Part shown: positions 27,295 to 35,092 of the stretch, in pieces | Position numbering within the stretch: position 1 is the first letter of the stretch | How the letters are laid out: each line of letters opens with the position of its first letter | Source: Maricaulis sp039978735 | GTDB lineage: Bacteria; Pseudomonadota; Alphaproteobacteria; Caulobacterales; Maricaulaceae | Assembly (NCBI RefSeq): GCF_039978735.1 | Contig: NZ_JBDWAS010000058.1 | Coordinates: 1 to 64,000, forward strand | Reading direction: 5' to 3' | DNA length: 64,000 nt | Translations under genes and position numbers: made by a program | The notes under the pieces: model-generated | What the model was told of the DNA's origin: nothing | Databases searched by the model: none | The model's input: the letters and a program-made list of their open reading frames with translations, nothing else

Positions 27295-27779
27295 CGGGCT
27301 TCTGCGTCGAAGTCGGTGTGAATGCCCATGGCTTCGAGAAGCTCGGCGCGGTCATAATATTCCCGCCACTCCTGGATGGAGCCGTCATCATTGATCTCGA
27401 TGACGCCGACCACCGGTACGGCGCCCGCATGACCGTTATAGACGAACTCGTCGACCCGCTCGATGAAGACGACGTCGCCGACCTGGCCGATATTCCGGAC
27501 ATTCAGCGTGATCTCCTCGATGCCGGCGCCGATATGGCCGATGCGGGCTGCGAGGGCTTCATGGCCCACGATCGGGTCGACCATCATCGAATGCAGCGAA
27601 CCGTCCTCGGCAAACATCGAGACGACGCGGTCCCAGTCCTGCGTGTTCCAGGCATCGACCATGTCCAGAACGACCTGGACCTTCGGATTGTCAGAGGTCT
27701 GCTGCGTGCCGGTGTCGGCAAGCGCGGCCCCGGCAGGCATAGCTACGCTCAGCGCGAGAGCGACGACAAGATTACGCAT
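27291..27779 (-). CDS. exported limonene-epoxide-hydrolase/SnoaL-like protein
   Basis: 162 residues, starting with a signal peptide (MRNLVVALALSVAMPAGAALA) unlike its cytoplasmic relatives here. The mature part keeps the NTF2 fold pattern: VLDMVDAWNTQDWDRVVSMFAEDG, VVFIERVDEFVYNG, and GVIEINDDGSIQEWREYYDRAE. Periplasmic placement suggests it acts on the substrate before inner-membrane transport by the co-encoded MFS protein. GGAGGAATTC precedes the ATG, and element copy D lies 15 bases upstream. Confidence 0.85.
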   Translation of the reverse strand: MRNLVVALALSVAMPAGAALADTGTQQTSDNPKVQVVLDMVDAWNTQDWDRVVSMFAEDGSLHSMMVDPIVGHEALAARIGHIGAGIEEITLNVRNIGQVGDVVFIERVDEFVYNGHAGAVPVVGVIEINDDGSIQEWREYYDRAELLEAMGIHTDFDAEAR

Positions 27780-27793
27780 GAATTCCTCCCATA

Positions 27794-27811
27794 GGTTTTA
27801 TTGTGCAAGTC
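27794..27811 (-). promoter_or_regulatory. shared 18-base element, copy D
   Basis: On the minus strand GACTTGCACAATAAAACC, 15 bases before the exported NTF2-like gene. It is nearly identical to copy C over the whole element. Confidence 0.7.
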
Positions 27812-27836
27812 ATAAGAGCGGGAGAAATCCGGTGCG

Positions 27837-28265
27837 TCAAGCAGAACCGGATTCGCCAGCCAGCAGAGGCTCGACCCAGGCCGGCACAGGCTCGCCTGCG
27901 CGCGCCGCAGCAATCGCGGCGCTGTCGACATAATCCCGCCAGCGCCAGATGCGGCCGTCGCGGAACTCGAAAACGCCGGCATAGGGGGTGCGGATGCGCA
28001 CGCCCTCGGCATTCACATAATCATCGACGCCCTCGACCATCAGCAGGTCGCCGGTTTCGCTGTGCCGGGTGATCGACCAGGCGATCTCCGTCTGACCAGC
28101 ACCGAATTTTTCGAGAAAGCGGCGGATGGCGTCGCGGCCCTCCAGCGGGCGGGAGCCGACATGATAGTGGTAGACAACATCCTCGCAGACAGCGTCCAGC
28201 ACGGTTTCGATGTCGCCGCGCTTCCAGGCTTCGATGATGCGATGAACGGTGTCGATATGCGCCAT
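27837..28265 (-). CDS. limonene-epoxide-hydrolase-like NTF2-fold protein
   Basis: 142 residues: VHRIIEAWKRGDIETVLDAVCEDVVYHYHVGSR, DLLMVEGVDDYVN, and GVFEFRDGRIWRWRDYVDS carry the LEH/SnoaL pattern including the R-D-Y-x-D segment. It has no signal peptide. It is transcribed from the region shared with the CoA ligase, with element copy E upstream. It is similar to the protein at 22323-22787, suggesting duplication within the cluster. Confidence 0.86.
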   Translation of the reverse strand: MAHIDTVHRIIEAWKRGDIETVLDAVCEDVVYHYHVGSRPLEGRDAIRRFLEKFGAGQTEIAWSITRHSETGDLLMVEGVDDYVNAEGVRIRTPYAGVFEFRDGRIWRWRDYVDSAAIAAARAGEPVPAWVEPLLAGESGSA

Positions 28266-28309
28266 TGCGCCGCCCTTCGGTGAGTTGCGAGCGCAGCCTA
28301 GTCATTTCA

Positions 28310-28327
28310 GGTAACGTAATGCAAGTC
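28310..28327 (-). promoter_or_regulatory. shared 18-base element, copy E
   Basis: On the minus strand GACTTGCATTACGTTACC, 45 bases upstream of the NTF2-like gene at 28265. Same CTTGCA-N7-ACC spacing. Confidence 0.65.
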
Positions 28328-28401
28328 ATATCGCGTGGCGGGTTTTCGGGTTGGTCCGTTCATCGATTGACAGTCCCGCGAAGAGCGCTCTAACGTGACA
28401 T

Positions 28402-28419
28402 GAATTGCATAATAATACC
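28402..28419 (+). promoter_or_regulatory. shared 18-base element, copy F
   Basis: GAATTGCATAATAATACC ends 11 bases before the CoA-ligase ATG at 28431. One base of the CTTGCA core differs (A for C), while the spacing is kept. Confidence 0.6.
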
Positions 28420-28430
28420 TGGATGTCGTC

Positions 28431-30275
28431 ATGCCCGCAGACTACCGCGCCGTGGAATTCCCGCCGGTTGACCTTGAAATAGACCGCCGTCCCGACGGGA
28501 CGATCGTGATGACGCCGCGCGAGCCGCTCGATGTCAGGGATGCTTCCGTCCCGGCGGGTCTGGCGCGTCAGGCGCGGCTGCAGCCGGACAAGGTGCATCT
28601 GGCGGCCCGCCCGGCACGGGGCGAGCCCTGGGTGACGGCGAGCTTTGCCGAGGTGAAGGCGCGGGCAGACGCGCTGACCCGCTTCCTGCTCGACCGGGGC
28701 GTCGACCCGGCCAGACCGCTGGTGATCGTTTCGGGCAATTCGATCGACCACGCCGTTGTGCGCTATGGCGCGATGGGGGCAGGTGTGCCGGTGTGTCCGG
28801 TCAGTGCGAATTATGCCCTGCTGGGCGCAGCCGGCGGGTTCGAGCGCCTGCGCCACGTGATGGACATGGTCAATCCGGGCTTCGTTTTCGCGGAAACGGC
28901 GGCTTATGCCCCCGCAGTCGACGCGACGGCGCCGGCCGATGCGGTGGTGTTGAGCCGGGCCCCCGACGCTTTCAGGACGCCAGCAAGCGATCTGGCCGAC
29001 GTGCTGTCCGCACCGGCCGGAGACGACATCGAAGACCGGATCGCTGCGCTCGATCCCGATGCGCCGGCGGCCTACATGCTGACGTCCGGCTCGACCGGAA
29101 AGCCCAAGGCCGTGATCCACACCCAGCGCATGATCACCTCCAATCTCTATCAGGGATGGCAGGTGCTCGGCCGCGCTGCCGGCTGGGACGATGTGCTGCT
29201 GGAATGGCTGCCCTGGAGCCATGTCTCCGGCGCCTTTTCCTCGATGGCCGCGGCGATCTTCGGCGGTACTTTCTACATCGACAACGGCAAGCCCTTGCCC
29301 GGTCTGTTCGACGAGACGATCGAGAATCTGCGCGAAGTTCCACTGACCTACTTCACCAATGTGCCCGCTGGCTATGCGATGCTCACCGAGGCGCTGGAGA
29401 AGGATGAGGCGCTGCGCAAGACCTTCTTCGAGAAGCTGCGTCTGATGCTCTATGGCGGAGCGGGTCTGCCGCAGCCCGTCTATGATCGCCTGCAGGCGAT
29501 CGCCGAGGCGGAGACCGGAAATCGCGTCTTCATGACGACCGGATACGGCGCCACCGAGACCACATCGGGCTGTATGTCGATCTATTTCCATTCGGAAAAA
29601 GTCGGGATCGGTCTGCCGATGCCGGGGCTTCAGGTAAAGCTTGTCCCGCTGGACGAGACCCGTTTCGAACTGCGCATGAAGGGACCGATGGTGACGCCGG
29701 GCTATCTCGGCCGGCCGGACCTGGAAAGCCAGATCCGCGACGAGGACGGCTTCTACAGGATCGGCGACACAGCCCGCTTTCACGATCCGGCCGACCCCGC
29801 CCAGGGCCTCGCCTTTGCCGGCCGGCTGGCCGAGGAATTCAAGCTCGATACCGGTACATTTGTCAGCGGCGGCGAGCTGCGGGCCGAACTGGTGCGCGTC
29901 GGCGCGCCGCTGATCACAGATCTCGTGCTGTGCGGTGAAAACCGGTCCTACCTGTCCGCCCTGATCTGGCCCAACGCCGGGGCGCTGGCAGCCGAAGCCG
30001 GACTGCCGGACATGCCACCCGCCGACCTGGTACGCGATCCGCGCGCCCTGGCCGCTATCGAAGCGCGCCTTGCGGCACACAATGCGGCGTGCTCCGGGTC
30101 GAGCGAACGCATTCGCCGGTTTGCCCTGCTGTCAGACCCGCCGAATGCCGAACGCCACGAAGTATCTGACAAGGGAACGATCAATCAGGAGGCGGCCCGG
30201 CGTCATCGCGCCGCCGATGTGGAGCGTCTCTATGCCGACACGCCCGACGCGGGCGTGGTGGAAATCGCACGCTGA
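28431..30275 (+). CDS. AMP-binding acyl/aryl-CoA ligase, feruloyl-CoA-synthetase-like
   Basis: 614 residues of the ANL superfamily. The P-loop motif is MLTSGSTGKPKAVIHTQ, the A5-type motif TTGYGATET, the hinge region YRIGDTARF and the C-terminal FKLDTGTFVSGGELR. The overall form (long N terminus, LPWSHVSGAFSSM, CSGSSERIRRFALL near the end) is that of feruloyl-CoA-synthetase-like ligases. It activates a carboxylic acid to its CoA thioester, feeding the thiolases. The usual invariant C-terminal Lys region reads EVSDKGTINQEAA, consistent with a working enzyme. Confidence 0.92.
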   Translation: MPADYRAVEFPPVDLEIDRRPDGTIVMTPREPLDVRDASVPAGLARQARLQPDKVHLAARPARGEPWVTASFAEVKARADALTRFLLDRGVDPARPLVIVSGNSIDHAVVRYGAMGAGVPVCPVSANYALLGAAGGFERLRHVMDMVNPGFVFAETAAYAPAVDATAPADAVVLSRAPDAFRTPASDLADVLSAPAGDDIEDRIAALDPDAPAAYMLTSGSTGKPKAVIHTQRMITSNLYQGWQVLGRAAGWDDVLLEWLPWSHVSGAFSSMAAAIFGGTFYIDNGKPLPGLFDETIENLREVPLTYFTNVPAGYAMLTEALEKDEALRKTFFEKLRLMLYGGAGLPQPVYDRLQAIAEAETGNRVFMTTGYGATETTSGCMSIYFHSEKVGIGLPMPGLQVKLVPLDETRFELRMKGPMVTPGYLGRPDLESQIRDEDGFYRIGDTARFHDPADPAQGLAFAGRLAEEFKLDTGTFVSGGELRAELVRVGAPLITDLVLCGENRSYLSALIWPNAGALAAEAGLPDMPPADLVRDPRALAAIEARLAAHNAACSGSSERIRRFALLSDPPNAERHEVSDKGTINQEAARRHRAADVERLYADTPDAGVVEIAR

Positions 30276-30302
30276 CGACCTGCCTGACCAACGGAGCAAG
30301 AC

Positions 30303-31109
30303 ATGCCTGAATTTGTGTTTGTGATCGGCGTCAACTTCGCCGTCCTGATCGGTACCATGCTGGCCCTCTGGCTGATCAGCGTTGCCATTGGCGATGTCAG
30401 CTTCATCGACTCCTTCTGGGCGGCGGGCTTTGTGCTCGTGGCCTTTGTGACCCATTTCCTCACCCCTGACGGCGACGCCCAGCGCAAGCTCCTGCTGCTG
30501 GCGATCACGACGGTGTGGGGGCTGCGCCTGGCCGGCTACCTGCTCTGGCGCTGGCGCAAGGAAGGGCCGGACAAGCGCTATGTCGCTCTGCTCGGCAAGG
30601 CCAAGGGCAATCCGCACATGACCAGTCTGACGAAGGTCTTCCTGCTGCAGGGTGTCCTCTTGTGGATCGTCTCGCTGCCGGTGCAGCTGGGCCAGGTGCC
30701 GGCGCAGCCGGCCGGCGTCAGCTGGCTGGCCTGGGCAGGCGCCGCGCTGGCGATCATAGGCATCTTCTTCGAGACCGTCGGCGACTGGCAGATGGCGCGG
30801 TTCAAGGGCAATCCGGACAATGCCGGCAAGGTCATGGACCAGGGCCTGTGGCGCTATACGCGGCATCCCAACTATTTCGGCGATGCCTGTGTCTGGTGGG
30901 GCCTGTTCCTGATCGCGGCGGAGACGACGCTGGGCCTGTTCGCGATCGTCGGCCCGATGCTGCTCACCTTCCTGCTCGTCCAGTGGAGCGGTGCCGCCCT
31001 CCTGGAGCGCCGTCTCAAGCGGTCGCGGCCCGAATACGAGGCCTATATCCGCCGCACCAGTTCCTTCATTCCGATGCCGCCGCGCCGCGATAGCGGCGAA
31101 ACGGCCTGA
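30303..31109 (+). CDS. DUF1295 membrane protein (steroid 5-alpha-reductase C-terminal-like)
   Basis: 268 residues, about six or seven membrane helices. The DUF1295 hallmarks are FIDSFWAAGFVLVA, RLAGYLLWRWRKEGPDKRY, and the cofactor-site-like GLWRYTRHPNYFGDACVWWG followed by RRPEYEAYIRRTSSFIP-like residues near the end. Relatives are predicted NADPH-dependent reductases of double bonds in steroids or isoprenoid-like substrates. Located 27 bases after the CoA ligase and 15 before the cleavage oxygenase, it is likely in the same operon. Confidence 0.9.
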   Translation: MPEFVFVIGVNFAVLIGTMLALWLISVAIGDVSFIDSFWAAGFVLVAFVTHFLTPDGDAQRKLLLLAITTVWGLRLAGYLLWRWRKEGPDKRYVALLGKAKGNPHMTSLTKVFLLQGVLLWIVSLPVQLGQVPAQPAGVSWLAWAGAALAIIGIFFETVGDWQMARFKGNPDNAGKVMDQGLWRYTRHPNYFGDACVWWGLFLIAAETTLGLFAIVGPMLLTFLLVQWSGAALLERRLKRSRPEYEAYIRRTSSFIPMPPRRDSGETA

Positions 31110-31124
31110 TCACAGGAGTCCCCG

Positions 31125-32606
31125 ATGTCTGTTGTGAAGCTCGGCACGGTCCCGCACCGCGATCCCGATCCGAACCATCCCTATACGTCCGGTGCCTGGA
31201 CGCCGGTGTTCGACGAGTATGACGCCGACGATCTCGAAGTGATCGGCGAGATCCCGAAGGATATCGACGGGATCTACGTCCGGAACAGCGAGAATCCGGC
31301 TTTCGGTTCGATCGGTCTTTATCACCCGTTCGACGGCGATGGCATGATCCACACCATGTCCTTCCGCGACGGCAAGGCGAGTTACAAGAACCGCTTTGTG
31401 CGGACCAAGGGGCTGATGGCCGAGATCGAGGCGGGCAAGCCGCTCTGGGCCGGCATTGCCGAGGATCCGCGCCTGTCGACCCGGCCGGGCTGGGGCGCGC
31501 ATGGCGGCATCAAGGACTCATCCTCGACCGATGTCGTCGTGCATGCCGGCAAGATCCTGTCGACCTTCTATCAATGCGGGGAGGGCTATCGGCTCGACCC
31601 CTACACGATGGAACAGTTCGGGACGGAAGGCTGGGTGCCGCTCGACGGTATCTCGGCACACCCCAAGCTGGACGAGAACACGGGCGAGCTGCTCTTCTTC
31701 AACTACTCCACCCACGCGCCCTACATGCATTACGGCGTCGTCGGGCCGGACAACAAGCTCAAGCACTACATCCCGATCCCCGTGCCGGGCCCGCGCCTGC
31801 CGCACGACATGGCCTTCACAAAAAACTATTCGATCATCGCGGATCTGCCGCTGTTCTGGGATGCCGATATTCTGGCCAAGGGGCGCCATGCCGCGCGCTT
31901 CCACCGCGACATCCCGACCCGCTTCGCCATCGTGCCGCGCTACGGCCAGCCGGAAGACATCCGCTGGTTCGAGGCCGATCCGACCTATGTGCTGCACTGG
32001 ATGAATGCCTGGGAAGAGGGCGACGAGATCGTGCTCGACGGCTATTTCCAGGAAGACCCGGCGCCCAAACCGCTTGAGGCGCCCGGCGGCGATCCGCGCC
32101 TCGGCCAGCTGATGGCCTATCTGGACGAGAACTCCTTCAAGCCGAAGCTGCATCGCTGGCGCTTCAACCTGAAGACCGGCGCGGTCAGCGAAAGCCATCT
32201 CGACGACCGGCTGCTTGAATTCGGAAGTTTCAACCAGACGTATGGTGGCGAGAAGTCGCGCTATCTCTACTCCACCTTCACCAAGCCGGGCTGGTTCCTG
32301 TTCGAGGGTCTCGTGAAGCACGACTTCGAGACCGGCAAGAGCGAGACGCTCAACTTCGGTGAGGGCCGGTTCGGCAGCGAGGCGCCGTTTGCGCCGCGCG
32401 TCGGCGCCAGGTCGGAGGATGATGGCTACATCGTCTCCTTCATCACGGACATGGTCGAAAACCGCTCGGAATGCGTCCTGATCGACGCGCAGAACATTGC
32501 CGACGGTCCGGTGTGCCGGATCATCCTGCCCCACCGGATTTCCAGCGGCACGCACGCAAGCTGGGCCGACGGCCCGACCGTGCGTGCAGCCCAGTCAGCA
32601 GCCTGA
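31125..32606 (+). CDS. carotenoid oxygenase family (RPE65 / lignostilbene dioxygenase-like)
   Basis: 493 residues. Four His ligands for the non-haem iron can be placed in GISAHPKL, RLPHDMAFTKNYS, YVLHWMNAWEE and the C-terminal SSGTHASW; the propeller entry YVRNSENPAF and FDGDGMIHTM are also typical. Such enzymes split a conjugated C=C bond of carotenoids, apocarotenoids or stilbenes with O2. Its operon mates, a CoA ligase and an NTF2-like protein, suggest that the cleaved aldehyde or acid is degraded rather than used as pigment. Confidence 0.94.
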   Translation: MSVVKLGTVPHRDPDPNHPYTSGAWTPVFDEYDADDLEVIGEIPKDIDGIYVRNSENPAFGSIGLYHPFDGDGMIHTMSFRDGKASYKNRFVRTKGLMAEIEAGKPLWAGIAEDPRLSTRPGWGAHGGIKDSSSTDVVVHAGKILSTFYQCGEGYRLDPYTMEQFGTEGWVPLDGISAHPKLDENTGELLFFNYSTHAPYMHYGVVGPDNKLKHYIPIPVPGPRLPHDMAFTKNYSIIADLPLFWDADILAKGRHAARFHRDIPTRFAIVPRYGQPEDIRWFEADPTYVLHWMNAWEEGDEIVLDGYFQEDPAPKPLEAPGGDPRLGQLMAYLDENSFKPKLHRWRFNLKTGAVSESHLDDRLLEFGSFNQTYGGEKSRYLYSTFTKPGWFLFEGLVKHDFETGKSETLNFGEGRFGSEAPFAPRVGARSEDDGYIVSFITDMVENRSECVLIDAQNIADGPVCRIILPHRISSGTHASWADGPTVRAAQSAA

Positions 32607-32619
32607 ACGGAGATTGGAC

Positions 32620-33159
32620 ATGAGCTATCCGCCGAACACGCTTGAGACCCTGATCGCCAAACAGGACATACAGGACGTCCTCGCGCGCTATGCCCGGGGT
32701 GTGGACCGGGCCGACGCCGACCTGCTCCTGTCCTGCTATCACGCTGATGCGATCGAGGAGCATGGCAGCACCTACAAGGGTCCCGCGCACGAATACGTGC
32801 TGGGCGCGGTCGAGCGTCTGGCAAAGCTGAGCCATCCGATGGCGCACTATGTCAGCAATGTCCACGTCGAGTTCTCCGACGATGGCGAGACGGCCTGGGT
32901 CGAGAGCTATGTGCTCACCTTCGCGCGCTTCGACGACAAGTCGGGCCAGGCGCATGACACGCTGACCGGCGGCCGGCTGGCCGACCGTTTCGAGCGCCGC
33001 GGCGGGATCTGGCGGATCGCTCACCGCAAGATGGCCTTCGACTGGAACCGCGACGCCCCGGCCAACGAGACCTGGTGCCTGGGCCTGTTCAATCCCGACG
33101 ACCCCAAAATGGTCATGGGCAAGCGCGGCAAGGAAGACCTGTCCTACAGCCGGTTCTAG
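32620..33159 (+). CDS. SnoaL-like NTF2-fold protein, paralogue of 21766-22326
   Basis: 179 residues. ATG at 32620 with GGAG upstream, 13 bases after the oxygenase stop. LIAKQDIQDVLARYARGVDRADADLLLSCYHADAIEEHG and GRLADRFERRGGIWRIAHRKMAFDWNRD match the SnoaL_4 pattern and align closely with the protein at 21766-22326, so the two probably arose by duplication. Its end overlaps the convergent gene by 4 bases. The reaction is unknown; it likely acts on a product of the oxygenase pathway. Confidence 0.88.
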   Translation: MSYPPNTLETLIAKQDIQDVLARYARGVDRADADLLLSCYHADAIEEHGSTYKGPAHEYVLGAVERLAKLSHPMAHYVSNVHVEFSDDGETAWVESYVLTFARFDDKSGQAHDTLTGGRLADRFERRGGIWRIAHRKMAFDWNRDAPANETWCLGLFNPDDPKMVMGKRGKEDLSYSRF

Positions 33160-33947
33160 CGGCCGGAGCCTCGCAGTAGGCGCTTTACTGACCAGAACAA
33201 CTGCCAGGCGCGCAGGATGCCGGCATAGACCCAGCTGTCATATGACCGGGCATACACGTGCGCGTAGATCGGATTGACGTCGCGGCCGCGTTTGTGCGGG
33301 TAGATGCCGAAATACGGGTTTCTTTCGCGAAAATTGAAGTTCATGCGATGCGGCTCAACGCCGGAGCGCCACAGGGCGTAGGGGAGGCTGACCTGGTCTC
33401 TCAAGCGATAGGCTGCAAAGCAAGCGTTCCAGCATTCCATCGCCGTATCGAGTTCGATCACCTTGTGATTTTTCAAAAGAACTCCGGTCTCGAACAGCCC
33501 AACATGATCATCGAAACCGCTTTCCAGATACGCCTGATATTCCTGTCTCAGCCTTTCAGCGCCTTCAGCCTTCTTGTTCTGAATGCAGCTTTCGACCTCT
33601 TCGGCGACGTTCTTGCGCAAGGGGTGCGGGAATGTCCCAACTGCTTTACCGGCCGCCAGAAAGGACCTGAAGAGCGCTCGTGTCGAACCGAGAACCCTGA
33701 TATTACCATCGACGTAGATAGAAGCGTCGTAGCCTGGCAGAATCCGCTGTATCAAAGCGCGGTGATAGAGGTTTGCGGCCTTTGGCGTCGCAAACGCTCC
33801 AGCGTCGACTGCGCGAGTGGTCCAGCCATGGACCTGCATGTCGGGGTCGTCGGTTATGATGACGTAGTCAATCTCCGGATCCGCTTCTACGGGCGGGTAG
33901 ACGCGGTCGTAATCTCCGAAGACTGCGGTGTAGACGAGCAGGCGCAT
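33156..33947 (-). CDS. DUF616-type glycosyltransferase-like protein
   Basis: 263 residues beginning MRLLVYTAVFGDYDRVYPP, the opening of the DUF616 (TOD1/MUCI70-like) family. A DxD-like ASIYVDGNIRV and later FFAAYRLRDQVSLPYALWRSG-type segments follow. These proteins are thought to be glycosyltransferases of the GT-A kind. It lies 3 bases after a family 2 glycosyltransferase and probably acts on the same polysaccharide or glycan. No export genes lie nearby. Confidence 0.82.
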   Translation of the reverse strand: MRLLVYTAVFGDYDRVYPPVEADPEIDYVIITDDPDMQVHGWTTRAVDAGAFATPKAANLYHRALIQRILPGYDASIYVDGNIRVLGSTRALFRSFLAAGKAVGTFPHPLRKNVAEEVESCIQNKKAEGAERLRQEYQAYLESGFDDHVGLFETGVLLKNHKVIELDTAMECWNACFAAYRLRDQVSLPYALWRSGVEPHRMNFNFRERNPYFGIYPHKRGRDVNPIYAHVYARSYDSWVYAGILRAWQLFWSVKRLLRGSGR

Positions 33948-33950
33948 GAG

Positions 33951-34823
33951 CTAGCGGCCTGCGATAATCCGGCCAGCCCGCCGTGCACCTCGCGCCATGA
34001 CACTCGTCGCGACATCGGGCCAGTAAGCCGGCATTCCGGGGGGGGGCACATTGTCCGCGAGCGCCCGGCTCCAGGCAATCTGGGCGCGATAGTGCTTGGG
34101 CTTCATCAGGGCGGGCCGCAGGACTGACGCCAATCGGGTCTGGAAGGTCTTGTCCTTGCGTTGCAATCCGTTATTGCCTTCGTACTCGCCCCGGTGACAC
34201 ACAGCGGCGCGTGGATTGAATTGGTAGAGGAGCTTGAGGTGCCGGGCGCGGGCAAAGAACTCCTGGCCAATGAACCCGTACATCTTCAGCCGCTCGCTGA
34301 AGAGGCCGGCTGATATCCAGTCTTGGCGGCGCATGCAGAGGTTGTTTTCGATCATGTACGCGTTCGGCCAGTCGCGATGCAGGGTCTCGAAGTCGAGCGG
34401 GGTGCAGGGCGGCAGTTTGGCCAGTTCCTGCATCTTCCAGACCATGCGCGTTTCGCGCGGATCGGACGGGTGGCGCGGGCCGCCTGTCATGACGCCGTCA
34501 GCGACGCAGGCCTTGTGCTCCGCAACGAAATCCGGTTCGGGAAAGCTGTCGTCATCGAGGATGACAACGGCTTCGCCGTCGGCGGCAAGGATGCCCCGAT
34601 TGCGCGCCACGGCGAGGCCATAGTCGCGGCATTCGGTGTCAATCCACTTCAGGTCGAAAGGTGTCCGGCTTCCGGCAAGCATGTCGGCTGTGCCATCCGT
34701 CGATCCGTCAATCGCGACGATCAGCTGGAAATCCGGATCAGACTGCTGTTCCAGCTCGGCGATCAGCTGCGCGACGAGATCCTTGCGATTGTAGGTCGTT
34801 ACAACGATCGAAAGGGAAGGCAT
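33951..34823 (-). CDS. family 2 glycosyltransferase
   Basis: 290 residues with the GT2 fold: SIVVTTYNRKDLVAQLIAEL, IVAIDGSTDGT, then the metal-binding ILDDDSFPEP (DxD-like) and a C-terminal acceptor region. Start at 34823 (MPSLS...), where the domain begins; an upstream frame extension of 52 residues has no family features. It forms a two-gene unit with the DUF616 gene. A perfect 12-base palindrome TTTGTATACAAA lies 66-77 bases upstream of the start. Confidence 0.9.
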   Translation of the reverse strand: MPSLSIVVTTYNRKDLVAQLIAELEQQSDPDFQLIVAIDGSTDGTADMLAGSRTPFDLKWIDTECRDYGLAVARNRGILAADGEAVVILDDDSFPEPDFVAEHKACVADGVMTGGPRHPSDPRETRMVWKMQELAKLPPCTPLDFETLHRDWPNAYMIENNLCMRRQDWISAGLFSERLKMYGFIGQEFFARARHLKLLYQFNPRAAVCHRGEYEGNNGLQRKDKTFQTRLASVLRPALMKPKHYRAQIAWSRALADNVPPPGMPAYWPDVATSVMARGARRAGRIIAGR

Positions 34824-34888
34824 CTTGGTCAGACCTTTTCGGCAGCGCTGCAAAAGGCCTGCTCGTGCGCTCGCCATGAGCGTCCTGA

Positions 34889-34900
34889 TTTGTATACAAA
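34889..34900. promoter_or_regulatory. palindrome TTTGTATACAAA upstream of the glycosyltransferase pair
   Basis: A perfect 12-base palindrome in a 269-base gap that otherwise shows nothing recognisable. Position about 66 bases before the GT2 start is suitable for an operator or a -10-like region; the role is not established. Confidence 0.3.
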
Positions 34901-35092
34901 GGTGGAGGCTCGGTCCGGGCGCAGAGCCTTTGCTACAGCGTCTGATCGACCTCTGATGCTCGACACAACAACGCCCCAATCAATGCGCCCGGAACCCACT
35001 GGTCTTGATTGCATATCAGGGAAAGACGGACAAGCCGCATCAGGCCCCACGGACCTGCGTTTCGTTCCGGATTTCGCGGCTTAACGGTGTCC

